Of a stretch of DNA of 64,000 bases, positions 55,058 to 63,676 are shown piece after piece. The first letter of the stretch is position 1; every line of letters begins with the position of its first letter. Position numbers and translations under genes: made by a program. The DNA comes from Nocardioides halotolerans DSM 19273. Lineage in GTDB: Bacteria > Actinomycetota > Actinomycetes > Propionibacteriales > Nocardioidaceae. The notes beneath the pieces are model-generated. The model made no database searches and was not told the origin of the DNA. It worked only from the letters and a program-made list of their open reading frames with translations. Location of the stretch: positions 101,054 through 165,053 of the forward strand of contig NZ_AUGT01000020.1 in the NCBI RefSeq assembly GCF_000422805.1. The letters run 5' to 3'.

Positions 55058-55909
55058 ATGGATCCGTTGACCCGACGCTCCCTCGTGCGCGGCGCGGCGC
55101 TCGTCGCGCCCGCTGCCCTCCTCGCCGCACCCGGCCGCGCCGAGGGGCTCGAGCCGCCCGACGACGCGGTGCTGCGCGGGCGCGGCTGCGCGCCTCGCGA
55201 GAAGGTGGCGGTGCTGCTCAAGCGGGACATGAGCGGCACGCACCAGGGCCGCATGCACGGCGTCCCGTCGTCGTACAACTGGGCCAAGCGCCCGCGCATC
55301 GGCGCCGGCAACCACCCGGACCGGCTCGGCTTCCACGCGATCAGCGCGTGGGGCCAGGTCTACGAGGACCTCCACGGCAGCCCGGCGCGCAACGTGCGGG
55401 TCGCCTGCCGCGACATCGCGGTGTGGATCCTGTCGCGGCGGAGCGGCACGTGGCGCCGCTGCAACGCCTCGAAGCGGGTCAACGGCGCCAACTACGTCGA
55501 GGACTTCAGCGGCAACGCCAGCAAGCCGGCCGACCTCCGCAACGAGCCCGACGGCGCGGTCTCGGCCACGCTGGGCGGTGGCTACAACTTCCACCTCTAC
55601 TCGATCCGCGCCCGCGCGAAGATCGACCCGTCCGACGTCGCCGGGGTGGTCGTGACGTACTCCGCGCGGGTGATCATGGACGACCCCCACGGCGTCGACG
55701 AGCGACACCTCGCGCGCTACCTCGCCAGCGCCGGCGCCGACTACTGGCTCGACCGGTACGTCGGCGCCCGGCCCGGCGCCGTCCGCGACGTCGGGATCGG
55801 CAAGGCGCGCTACCTCACCCCGGACTGGCTGACCCTCACCATGTCGACGCTGTCGCTGCGCACGCTCCAGGAGTACCCGCCGCCGATCTGCGTGCGCGGC
55901 CGGGGCTGA
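55058..55909 (+). CDS. Tat-exported protein of unknown function
   Basis: The 283-residue protein has a twin-arginine signal (TRRSLVRGAALVAPAALLAAPGRA). The mature part contains several cysteines and the segments GNHPDRLGFHAISAWGQVYED and YWLDRYVGARPGAVRDVGIGKARYLTPDWL. I do not recognise the family. TACCGT (55045-55050) 7 nt before the ATG suggests a leaderless transcript. Confidence 0.8.
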   Translation: MDPLTRRSLVRGAALVAPAALLAAPGRAEGLEPPDDAVLRGRGCAPREKVAVLLKRDMSGTHQGRMHGVPSSYNWAKRPRIGAGNHPDRLGFHAISAWGQVYEDLHGSPARNVRVACRDIAVWILSRRSGTWRRCNASKRVNGANYVEDFSGNASKPADLRNEPDGAVSATLGGGYNFHLYSIRARAKIDPSDVAGVVVTYSARVIMDDPHGVDERHLARYLASAGADYWLDRYVGARPGAVRDVGIGKARYLTPDWLTLTMSTLSLRTLQEYPPPICVRGRG

Positions 55910-55942
55910 CCCTCACGCTCGCGCCCCAGGCCGAGACATGGC

Positions 55943-58081
55943 CTAGGAGGCAGGTTCCTGGACGTGCTCCGGCCTCTTCTCGTCGCCGTGGCCGGGCCAC
56001 CAGGCGGCGTGCCCGATCATCGAGGTGATCGCCGGCACGAAGAACATCGCCATCACGAACGCCGACACCAGGATGCCGAAGGCGAGGGCGAAGCCCATGG
56101 AGAGGAAGAACGAGTTGCCGGCCAGCATCAGCGACGCGAACGTGCCGGCGAGGATGACACCGGCGGCGCCGACCGTCGGCCCGGCGTGCTTGACCGCTTC
56201 GGCCGCGGCGGCGCGTGGCTCCAGCCCGTCCCTCGCCTCCTCCCGCAGCCGGGCGATCATCAAGATGTTGTAGTCGGTGCCGAGCGCGACCACGAACAGG
56301 TAGACGTAGATCGGCAGCAGGAAGAGCAGGCCGGCGTCGCCCTTGATGTTCTGGAAGACCAGCGCGGTGGCGCCGAGCGTCGCCCCGAAGCCGAGCGCGA
56401 CCGCGCCCATGAGGTAGAGCGGTGCCACCAGGCTGCGCAGCAGCAGCGCCAGGATCACCATGATGACCAGGGCCGCGACCGGGAAGACGACGGAGTAGTC
56501 GCGGTTCATGGCGGCCTGGAAGTCGACGTAGACCGAGGTGATCCCGCCGACGAGCGCCTCGGTGCCGTCGGGCGCCGCCTCGTGGGCGGCGTCGCGGATC
56601 GGCCCCTTGACCGCGGCGATGGAGGCGTCGGACGCGGGGTCGCCGTCGAGGAAGACGCTGAACTGCGCCACCGTCCCGTCGTCGTTGGTCTCGGCAGGCG
56701 CCGTCTGCGCGACGCCGTCGGCGTCGGCGAGGGCCGCTTGGAACGACGAGAGCTCGTCCTCGCTCAGCCGGTCACCGTCGGTGGAGCGGAGGAACACCGT
56801 GGTCGGGTCGGTGGCGCCGGCCGGGAAGCCCTTCTCCAGGGTCCTCAGCGCGACCGCCGACTCCTCGTCGCCCGCGGTGCTGCTGCCGCCGAGGTCGAAG
56901 GAGGGGTTGAAGGAGAACGCCGCGATCGCGAGGAGCGCGAGGACGCCACCCGAGACCAGGGCGTAGCGGCCCGGGTTCCGCGACAGCGAGGCACCGACCG
57001 CGGCGAACCGCGCCGCCTCCGGCTCCTTGAGGTAGCTCTTCGACGGCCAGAACAGGGCGCGGCCGAGGACGGTGACGACCGCCGGCACCAGCGTCAGGGC
57101 GGCCAGCAGTGTGACGGCGACCGCGATCGCGAGCGCCGGGCCGATCGACCGGAAGATGCCGAGCGAGCTGAGGACCAGCGCCATGAAGGCCACGATCACG
57201 GCACCACCGGCGGAGGCGATCGCCTCACCCGCCCGCTCGAGGGCGTGCGCCACGGCGGGGCGCTTCTCCTCGCCCTCGCGCAGCCGCTCGCGGTAGCGGA
57301 AGAGGAAGAACAGGATGTAGTCGGTGCCGATGCCGTAGAGGACCACGACGAGGATCGTCTGGATGTCGCTGCTGGCCTTCAGGTCGAAGACCTTGTTGGC
57401 GGTCGCGATCAGCCCGGTCGCGATCTGCGAGACGATCGCCACCACGATGATCGGCATCAGGCAGATGAGCACGCTGCGGAAGATCAGCGCGAGCAGCACG
57501 ATGATCAGCAGGATCGTCGCCAGCCCGACGATGAGCAGGGCCTTGTTGCCGGACTCCTGCTGGTCGTAGCCCTGCGCGACCGTGCCGGTGACGCCGTACT
57601 CCAGGTCGCCGGTGACCGACTTCTCCAGGTCCGCGCGCAACGCCTTCACCGCGTCGAACGACGCCGTGTCGTAGCCCGTGACGTCGTCGGAGAGCCCGAC
57701 GACGGCGAGCTGGACGAGGCCGTTCTCGGATGGCGGCTGCACCTGGATGCCGGTGAACGCCTTCTTCAGGTCGCCGCTGCCCATCTTGCCGCTGATGTCG
57801 TCGACGACCGACTCGACCTGGGCCTGGTCGTCGGACGTGAGCTTGCCGCCGTCCTTGCGGTCGAAGACCACGATCGCGGCGACCTGGCTGGTCGAGCCGA
57901 ACGCGTCGTCCTGGAGCTCGAAGGCCTTGATCGACTCGTAATGGCCGGGCAGGAACTCGGCCTGGTCCTGGGTGGCCTTGAAGGCGGGTGCCAGGCCGAC
58001 CACAGCGACGGCGAACACCACCCACGCGGCGATGACGAGCCAGGGACGGCGGGAGGCGAGACGACCGAGGGCACCGAACAT
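55943..58081 (-). CDS. MMPL-family RND transporter
   Basis: The 712-residue membrane protein has the MMPL layout: two halves, each a helix plus periplasmic domain and five membrane helices. The GTDYILFFLFRYRE and GTDYNILMIARLREEARDG segments carry the Asp/Tyr pairs used for proton coupling. Such pumps export lipids, siderophores or drugs. TAGGTT 7 nt upstream of the ATG fits a leaderless start. Transcribed away from the sugar dehydrogenase gene group on the same strand. Confidence 0.93.
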   Translation of the reverse strand: MFGALGRLASRRPWLVIAAWVVFAVAVVGLAPAFKATQDQAEFLPGHYESIKAFELQDDAFGSTSQVAAIVVFDRKDGGKLTSDDQAQVESVVDDISGKMGSGDLKKAFTGIQVQPPSENGLVQLAVVGLSDDVTGYDTASFDAVKALRADLEKSVTGDLEYGVTGTVAQGYDQQESGNKALLIVGLATILLIIVLLALIFRSVLICLMPIIVVAIVSQIATGLIATANKVFDLKASSDIQTILVVVLYGIGTDYILFFLFRYRERLREGEEKRPAVAHALERAGEAIASAGGAVIVAFMALVLSSLGIFRSIGPALAIAVAVTLLAALTLVPAVVTVLGRALFWPSKSYLKEPEAARFAAVGASLSRNPGRYALVSGGVLALLAIAAFSFNPSFDLGGSSTAGDEESAVALRTLEKGFPAGATDPTTVFLRSTDGDRLSEDELSSFQAALADADGVAQTAPAETNDDGTVAQFSVFLDGDPASDASIAAVKGPIRDAAHEAAPDGTEALVGGITSVYVDFQAAMNRDYSVVFPVAALVIMVILALLLRSLVAPLYLMGAVALGFGATLGATALVFQNIKGDAGLLFLLPIYVYLFVVALGTDYNILMIARLREEARDGLEPRAAAAEAVKHAGPTVGAAGVILAGTFASLMLAGNSFFLSMGFALAFGILVSAFVMAMFFVPAITSMIGHAAWWPGHGDEKRPEHVQEPAS

Positions 58082-58115
58082 GCGGGCGAACCTATCGGCC
58101 GGACCCCGGGTCGGG

Positions 58116-59297
58116 TCATCCGGGTTTTTGCTCGAGGACGACCCGCAGGATCCGGTCGTCGCCGGGTCGCGGCTCGGAACGGCCGTCGCGGTTGGAGGTG
58201 GTGACCCACAGCGAGCCGTCGGGCGCCAGGACGACCGAGCGGAGCCGGCCGAGCTGGCCCGCGAGGTGCTGCTCGGTCCGGCCGGCGTCCGGACCGTCGA
58301 GCACGACGGACCAGAGGCACTCGCCCTGCAGCGCGCCGAGCCAGGCGCGTCCGGCGGCGATCGCGACGCCGCTGGGGGAGCACTGGTCGACGGGCCACTC
58401 GGCCAGCGGGTCGGCGTACCCGCCCGGGCCGTCGGTGCCCTCGACGTCGGGCCAGCCGTAGTTCTTCCCCGCCTCGACGAGGTTGAGCTCGTCGGCACCC
58501 TTGTCGCCGAACTCGGCCGCCCACAGCCGGCCGGTGCCGTCGAACGCGAGGCCCTCGACGTTGCGGTGCCCGTAGCTCCACACCGGGTTGCCGAACGGGT
58601 TGTCACGCGGCGCCGTCCCGAGGTTGGTGATGCGCAGCACCTTCCCGTCCAGCGAGGCGGTGTCCTGTGCGGCGGCGGGGTCCTCGGCGTCCCCGGTGGA
58701 GACGTAGAGCATTCCGTCGGGGCCGAAGGCGAGCCCGCCGCCGTTGTGGTGGGTGGACGTGCCGATGCCGGTGAGGATCGGTGTGGGGGCGCCGAGCGTC
58801 GTGCCGTCGAAGGAGAAGAGCACGACCCGGTTGTCCTCGTCGGTGGAGAGGTAGGCGTAGACGATCCGGTTGTCCGCGAACGCCGGGTCGAGGGCGAGCC
58901 CGAGCAGGCCGGTCTCGCCGCCCTCGTCGAGCCGGGAGCGCACCTCCAGGGTGCCGAGCGGCTCGGCGCGGCCGTCCGCGACCCGGAGCAGCCGACCGGT
59001 GTCGCGCTCACCGACCAGCGCGGTGCCGTCGGGCAGGAGCGCAATGCCCCACGGGACCGCGAGCCCCCTCACCACCTCGCCGGCGACCCGAGCGTGCGGG
59101 GCGCCGGTGGCGGTGGGCGCGGATGCCGGCGTGGTCGGCGTGGTCGACTGGGCGGGCGACGGGGGCGGCGTGGATGACGGCGTGGGTGCCGGCGTAGGTG
59201 CGCCGGTCGGCTCGTCGCCGCTGCAGGCCGCCAGCGCCGCCAGCGGGGCGAGCGCGCTGCCGCGCAGCAACGTCCGCCTCGTCGTCCGTGCGCCCAT
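58116..59297 (-). CDS. PQQ-type sugar (sorbosone/glucose) dehydrogenase lipoprotein
   Basis: The 393-residue protein is a Tat lipoprotein (TTRRTLLRG, then LAALAAC lipobox) with a Pro/Thr linker of about 45 residues and then a six-bladed beta-propeller of the GSDH family: VPWGIALLPDGTALVGERDTGRL, GETGLLGLALDPAF, STHHNGGGLAFGPDG, YGHRNVEGLAF. It would oxidise sugars outside the membrane, usually with PQQ; cofactor use is assumed from the family. TACGGT lies 6 nt before the ATG (leaderless). Confidence 0.92.
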   Translation of the reverse strand: MGARTTRRTLLRGSALAPLAALAACSGDEPTGAPTPAPTPSSTPPPSPAQSTTPTTPASAPTATGAPHARVAGEVVRGLAVPWGIALLPDGTALVGERDTGRLLRVADGRAEPLGTLEVRSRLDEGGETGLLGLALDPAFADNRIVYAYLSTDEDNRVVLFSFDGTTLGAPTPILTGIGTSTHHNGGGLAFGPDGMLYVSTGDAEDPAAAQDTASLDGKVLRITNLGTAPRDNPFGNPVWSYGHRNVEGLAFDGTGRLWAAEFGDKGADELNLVEAGKNYGWPDVEGTDGPGGYADPLAEWPVDQCSPSGVAIAAGRAWLGALQGECLWSVVLDGPDAGRTEQHLAGQLGRLRSVVLAPDGSLWVTTSNRDGRSEPRPGDDRILRVVLEQKPG

Positions 59298-59339
59298 GCG
59301 ACCACCGTAGGGCCGTGGGCCGGGCGTAGGTTGCGAGCC

Positions 59340-60632
59340 GTGGGCATGGAGGAGCTCGACCCCATCGAGACCGCGTCCGTCGACGAGCTGAGGTCGCTGC
59401 AGACCGAGCGGCTGCGAGCCACGCTGCGGCACGCGTACGCGAACGTCGCGCACTACCGCGAGACATGGGACACGGCCGGCGTGCACCCCGACGACGTCCG
59501 CGACCTGTCCGACCTGGCCAGGATCCCGCTGACGAGCAAGGACGACCTGCGCGCCCACTACCCGTTCGGCATGTTCGCGGTGCCGCGCGAGGAGGTCGTC
59601 CGCGTGCACGCGTCGAGCGGCACGACGGGGCAGCCCACCGTCGTCGGCTACACCGCCGGCGACCTCGACGTGTGGGCGTCGGTGATGGCGCGGAGCATCC
59701 GCGCCGCCGGTGGCCGGCCGGGCGACGTGCTCCACAACGCCTACGGCTACGGCCTGTTCACCGGCGGGCTCGGTGCGCACTACGGGGGCGAGCGGCTCGG
59801 GTGCACCGTGGTCCCGGTCTCCGGAGGCATGACCGAGCGGCAGGTCCGGCTGATCACGGACTTCCGCCCGCGGGTCATCATGGTGACGCCGTCGTACATG
59901 CTGGCGATCGTCGACGAGATGCGCCGCCAGGGTCTCGACCCGCGCGAGTCGTCGCTGGAGGTCGGCATCTTCGGGGCCGAGCCCTGGACCGACCAGATGC
60001 GGCTCGAGATCGAGGACGTGCTCGGCATCGACGCCGTCGACATCTACGGGCTGTCGGAGGTGATCGGTCCCGGCGTCGCCCAGGAGTGCGTCGAGACCAA
60101 GGACGGCCTGCACGTCTGGGAGGACCACTTCTACCCGGAGATCGTCGACCCCGTCACAGGCGAGGTCCTGCCCGACGGCGAGCGGGGCGAGCTCGTCTTC
60201 ACCTCGCTCACCAAGCAGGCCATGCCCGTCGTCCGCTACCGCACCCGCGACCTCACCCGGCTGCTGGCGGGTACCGCGCGGACCATGCGCCGGATGGAGA
60301 AGGTCACCGGCCGCACCGACGACCTGATCATCCTGCGCGGGGTGAACCTGTTCCCGACCCAGATCGAGGAGCTGCTGCTCACGCTCCCGGCGCTGGCGCC
60401 GCACTTCCAGTGCGTGCTGAGCCGCACCGGCACGCTCGACGACCTCACGGTCCGGGTGGAGCGTCGCGGGGACGCCTCGTCATCCGACGGCGACGCGGCC
60501 GGCGCCGAGCTCGAGCGGCTGGTCAAGGCCACCATCGGGGTCTCGGTCGCGGTGCACGTCGTCGAGCCCGACGGCATCGAGAGGTCCGTCGGCAAGATGC
60601 GCCGGATCGTCGACCAGCGCCCTGAGCGTTGA
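59340..60632 (+). CDS. paaK: phenylacetate-CoA ligase
   Basis: This adenylate-forming enzyme activates phenylacetate (or a related aryl acid) to its CoA ester. The 430-residue protein has the AMP-binding SSGTTGQPTVVGYT near residue 95, YGLSEVIGPGVAQEC, and the C-terminal KVTGRTDDLIILRGVNLFPTQIEE. TAGGTT (59326-59331) 8 nt before GTG 59340 favours this leaderless start over ATG 59346. No other phenylacetate genes are in the window, so it may act alone. Confidence 0.93.
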   Translation: MGMEELDPIETASVDELRSLQTERLRATLRHAYANVAHYRETWDTAGVHPDDVRDLSDLARIPLTSKDDLRAHYPFGMFAVPREEVVRVHASSGTTGQPTVVGYTAGDLDVWASVMARSIRAAGGRPGDVLHNAYGYGLFTGGLGAHYGGERLGCTVVPVSGGMTERQVRLITDFRPRVIMVTPSYMLAIVDEMRRQGLDPRESSLEVGIFGAEPWTDQMRLEIEDVLGIDAVDIYGLSEVIGPGVAQECVETKDGLHVWEDHFYPEIVDPVTGEVLPDGERGELVFTSLTKQAMPVVRYRTRDLTRLLAGTARTMRRMEKVTGRTDDLIILRGVNLFPTQIEELLLTLPALAPHFQCVLSRTGTLDDLTVRVERRGDASSSDGDAAGAELERLVKATIGVSVAVHVVEPDGIERSVGKMRRIVDQRPER

Positions 60633-60643
60633 TACCTGGATCT

Positions 60644-60809
60644 GATACCCCCGCGAGCTTCGGCCCCCAGTCCGTGGCGCCAGCTTCGCGGCGCCTGGCT
60701 CGCTGGCGCTCGCTGCGGCGCAGGCGCCACGGCTCGGAGGCCGATCGCGGGGCGCCTCGCTGCGCTCGGAACTACCGGGTCGCTTCGCTCCCACCGCTCC
60801 CAGTGCGCT
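60644..60809 (+). repeat. 166-bp dispersed repeat, copy A
   Basis: The block from GATACCCCCGCGAG to CACCGCTCCCAGTGCGCT matches, in inverted orientation, the block at 61704-61869 with about 90 percent identity over the same length. It is GC-rich, non-coding and can fold. The two copies flank the lipoprotein gene. Confidence 0.88.
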
Positions 60810-60834
60810 GCATACCCACGCTTCGTCGCCTTGC

Positions 60835-60900
60835 TGATCGATCAGCAACCCGGGGAGGTGTGTGATCGATCAGTAACCCGGGGACGTGACTGATCGATCA
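60835..60900. repeat. three TGATCGATCA palindromes with 28-bp period
   Basis: TGATCGATCA occurs at 60835, 60863 and 60891, exactly 28 bp apart; the spacers AGCAACCCGGGGAGGTG... and AGTAACCCGGGGACGTG... are also similar. It lies in the convergent gap between paaK and the lipoprotein gene. Confidence 0.88.
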
Positions 60901-60949
60901 GCAACTCCGGCACGAGGGCGGGCTCGTCGACGGACCTCACGCGGCCAGT

Positions 60950-61606
60950 TCAGGCGGTCCAGCGGAACGTGGTCAGCACCGAGTCGATGAGCGCGGGGTT
61001 GGTGGCGGCGTCGCGCTCGAGCAGGACGAAGTCGAGGCCGACGTTGCGCTCGTTGCGGATCGTGGTGAACGTGTGGTGCTCCAGCGGCTCGCCCTTGACC
61101 GTGTAGCGGACGTGCAGGAAGGGCTGGCCGTCCAGCTCGACGTCGGGGAGTCGCTCGCCCTTCGCGCCCGGCGGCAGCGTGTCGAGGGTGCTCTCCGCGA
61201 GCGAGTCGAGCGACGCCCCGCCGCTGATGTCGCCGCTGTCCACCAGCTGCAGCGAGCTCTGGCCCTTGGCGGCCGCGGAGGCGTACTCCAGGATCTCGGG
61301 CTGCTTCTTCCACCCCGCGGGCGCGGTGACGGTCGACGAGGCCTCGTCGAGCTGGATGCCGGTCGCAGGCGCCACCGAGGGGTCTGCGACCGAGTCGGAG
61401 GCGGACGGATCGGTGGGGTCCGGGGACGTCGGTTCGGACGTCGTCTGGCCGGTCGCTCCGGTCGACGGGGAGGCGGACGACGTCGGCCCGGGCTCCTGCT
61501 CCGGGTCGTCGTCACCGCAGGCGACCAGCCCGGCCGAGAGCGACAGCAGGAGCGCGGGCAGCAGGACCGCCCGGGTGCCGGCAGCGGAACGGCGTTGCCT
61601 CGTCAC
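60950..61606 (-). CDS. lipoprotein with low-complexity linker, unknown function
   Basis: The 218-residue protein has a lipoprotein signal (hydrophobic LLPALLLSLSAGLVAC with lipobox Cys near residue 30), a Ser/Thr/Pro/Asp-rich linker of about 60 residues and a C-terminal domain of about 120 residues with the strand pattern of LpqN/LpqT-like actinobacterial lipoproteins (VTAPAGWKKQPE, PFLHVRYTVKGEPLEHHTFTTIRNERNVGLDFVLLE). Substrates are unknown. GAGGACCAC precedes the GTG start. It is flanked by inverted 166-bp repeats. Confidence 0.82.
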   Translation of the reverse strand: MTRQRRSAAGTRAVLLPALLLSLSAGLVACGDDDPEQEPGPTSSASPSTGATGQTTSEPTSPDPTDPSASDSVADPSVAPATGIQLDEASSTVTAPAGWKKQPEILEYASAAAKGQSSLQLVDSGDISGGASLDSLAESTLDTLPPGAKGERLPDVELDGQPFLHVRYTVKGEPLEHHTFTTIRNERNVGLDFVLLERDAATNPALIDSVLTTFRWTA

Positions 61607-61703
61607 GTGGTCCTCCAGTCGCGGGGTCGGGCCACTGGGGGACCCGGATCCACCGCCGATCACGGTAGCGCGGTCTCTCTCCGCAGCCGGGTCGCGGGCG
61701 CGA
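61607..61703. other. upstream region of the lipoprotein gene
   Basis: Contains a -10-like TACCGT on the minus strand near 61670 and no gene. The repeat copy begins immediately to its right. Confidence 0.3.
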
Positions 61704-61869
61704 AGCGCAATGGGAGCGGTGGGAGCGCAGCGACCCGGTAGTTCCGAGCGCAGCGAGGCGCCCCGCGATCGGCCTCCGGGCCGCGGCGACCGCGCCGCAG
61801 CGACCGCCAGCGAGCCAGGCGCCAGCGAAGCGTCGCCGCGGATTGGGGGCCGAAACTCGCGGGGGTATC
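61704..61869 (-). repeat. 166-bp dispersed repeat, copy B (inverted)
   Basis: This is the reverse-complement partner of copy A at 60644-60809, with the same length and about 90 percent identity, ending 81 bp before the WXG100-like gene. On the plus strand, TTGACG (61893-61898) just to its right may be a -35 element of that gene. Confidence 0.88.
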
Positions 61870-61950
61870 CAGTTGGCGCCGCTTGGTTTGCCTTGACGCT
61901 CGCGGGGTAGCACTCTCGTACCCGGCAATCGGACACTCGGGAGCGACGAC

Positions 61951-62364
61951 ATGCTTTTGCCAGACGTGGGCACGGTGGTGAACGCCCTGCCATCCCTCGG
62001 CATCTCTGAGGACTTGGCCAACGACGTGCGCGCCTTCCTCGACGAGAGCGCCGGCGAGCTGAAGGAGATGACTCCGGACAACGTGCTGGCCAGCGCGTTC
62101 GGCAGCTCGCCCGCGAGCCGGCAATGCTCGAGTGACGCCCACAAGGCCCGCGCGCACGTCGCCCAGGCGCTCGTCGACATGGGTGCCGCGCTGATGGGCT
62201 ACGGCGGGGTCGTGACCGACCTCTACAAGGACGTCAAGGTCATCGACGAGACCGCTCAGGCCGACCTGACGAAGAAGGCCGCTGCGGCCGACGCCTGCAT
62301 CGCGCCGTCCTTCGCCGCACCGAGCCAGTGCACGCTGCCGGGCAGCAGCTCGGAGGGCAGCTGA
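61951..62364 (+). CDS. WXG100-like small helical protein
   Basis: The 137-residue protein forms a helical hairpin: residues 20-50 and 60-105, with ALVDMGAALMGYGGVVTDLYKDVKVIDE in the second helix. A central FGSSPASRQ turn replaces the usual WxG. It resembles ESX-type partner proteins. GGAG precedes the ATG. It is the first of a pair; its stop is 1 bp from the start of the next gene. No ESX secretion genes are in the window. Confidence 0.7.
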   Translation: MLLPDVGTVVNALPSLGISEDLANDVRAFLDESAGELKEMTPDNVLASAFGSSPASRQCSSDAHKARAHVAQALVDMGAALMGYGGVVTDLYKDVKVIDETAQADLTKKAAAADACIAPSFAAPSQCTLPGSSSEGS

Positions 62365-62365
62365 C

Positions 62366-63676
62366 GTGCTCGGGCCCCAGCAGCAGCGCCTCGCGGCGTA
62401 CGTCGCGAACGCCGACCCGGAGCCGCTCCATGGAGCCAGCACCCAGTGGGCGCAGGCCGAGAGCCTCCTGCGGCGTCTCTCGACCCAGCTCGACGCCAAG
62501 GCCAAGGAGTTCGGCCACAGCGAGGAGTTCAGCGGCAGCACCGCGACGGCGGCGAGCACGGCGTTCAGCAGCTCTGCCAAGAAGATGAGCGACCGGGCCG
62601 ACCAGATGCACGACGGGTCGGAGGCGTTCCGGCGCGCGGCCAACGCCATCCACACGGCCAAGCAGGCCAACAGCCAGTTCGCCGAGCACGCGGGGGCGCA
62701 GCCGCCCAAGCAGCCGGCCGACCTCACCGACGTGCAGGCGCAGAAGGACTGGAAGACCAGCAACAACCAGTTCTGGAACCACTACGACAAGAGCGAGACG
62801 GCTGCGGGCGACGCGATCACCGCGCTGACGCAGAACCACACCGAGCAGGCCGCGGTGTTCGCCAAGATCCACGGCGAGCCCCCGCCGCCCCCGCCTCCGC
62901 CGCCCCCGGGCCCCAACCCGGTCAACGCCGGCACCCCGCCCACGACGACCACGCACGTGCCGGTGGGCACGCCCGTCGACCACCACAACGACTGGGACCC
63001 GGGCAACCACGACCACGACGACACCAACGACACCAACGACACGACCGACGACACCACCGACGAAACGACGGACGACCCGACGGTCGACGACCCCACCGCC
63101 GACCCCGGCATCCCGCAGGGTCCCGACCCCACGCAGGGCTCGCCCTTCCCGACCGGCGGCGGCGTCCCCGGCGGTGTCGGCACGGTCGGCGGAGGCGCGG
63201 GTGCCGTGGGCGGCGTCGGCGCGGTCGCGGGTGGTGCGCTCGGCGGAGCAGCGGCGGCCGGCCTGGCGGCCGGCGGTCTCAACGGCGGGCTCAACGGCTT
63301 GGTCGCGGGCGGTGGCGTCCGCGGCGGACTCTCGTCCAGCGGCGTCCGCGGCATCGGGTCCACCTCGCGCACCGGCGTCGGCTCGGTCCTGGGTCGCGGC
63401 ACGGGCGCCGGGGCGCGCGGAGCCGGAGCACGTGGCGCGGGCGCTCGCGGTGCGGGTGCCGGTGGCACGGCGGGCCGCAACGGCCGCGGTGGTAGCCGGG
63501 GCGCGGGCGGTCGAGGCACGACCGGGCGCGCGGGCTCCCGAGGTGCCGGAGCCGGCGCGGGCGCCGGCCGCGGCGGCGGCAAGGACAAGAAGCGCCAGGG
63601 CGAGGAGCGCGACCTCTTCGACGACGGCGCCGACTGGATCGACGACGAGGACGTCGCCCCCGGCGTCCTCGACTGA
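62366..63676 (+). CDS. WXG100-like protein with long low-complexity tail, probable T7SS substrate
   Basis: The 436-residue protein has an N-terminal helical domain of about 170 residues (GASTQWAQAESLLRRLSTQL ... EEFSGSTATAASTAFSSSAKKM, WXG100-like with EFSG at the turn), a decaproline run, an Asp/Thr-repeat segment (residues 215-255), a Gly/Val/Ala region, an Arg-Gly-Ala repeat region and a very acidic end (DLFDDGADWIDDEDVAP). This is the domain order of secreted ESX substrates or effectors. GGAGGGCAG precedes the GTG start. No toxin domain is recognised. Confidence 0.8.
   Translation: MLGPQQQRLAAYVANADPEPLHGASTQWAQAESLLRRLSTQLDAKAKEFGHSEEFSGSTATAASTAFSSSAKKMSDRADQMHDGSEAFRRAANAIHTAKQANSQFAEHAGAQPPKQPADLTDVQAQKDWKTSNNQFWNHYDKSETAAGDAITALTQNHTEQAAVFAKIHGEPPPPPPPPPPGPNPVNAGTPPTTTTHVPVGTPVDHHNDWDPGNHDHDDTNDTNDTTDDTTDETTDDPTVDDPTADPGIPQGPDPTQGSPFPTGGGVPGGVGTVGGGAGAVGGVGAVAGGALGGAAAAGLAAGGLNGGLNGLVAGGGVRGGLSSSGVRGIGSTSRTGVGSVLGRGTGAGARGAGARGAGARGAGAGGTAGRNGRGGSRGAGGRGTTGRAGSRGAGAGAGAGRGGGKDKKRQGEERDLFDDGADWIDDEDVAPGVLD

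Noticed and set aside
55964..58204. Long plus-strand frame opposite the MMPL gene
   Set aside because: Low-complexity charged product, no motif; the minus-strand MMPL protein explains the region.
60835..60900. CRISPR array
   Set aside because: Only three units; the similar part extends through the whole 28-bp period, so there are no unique spacers and no cas genes.
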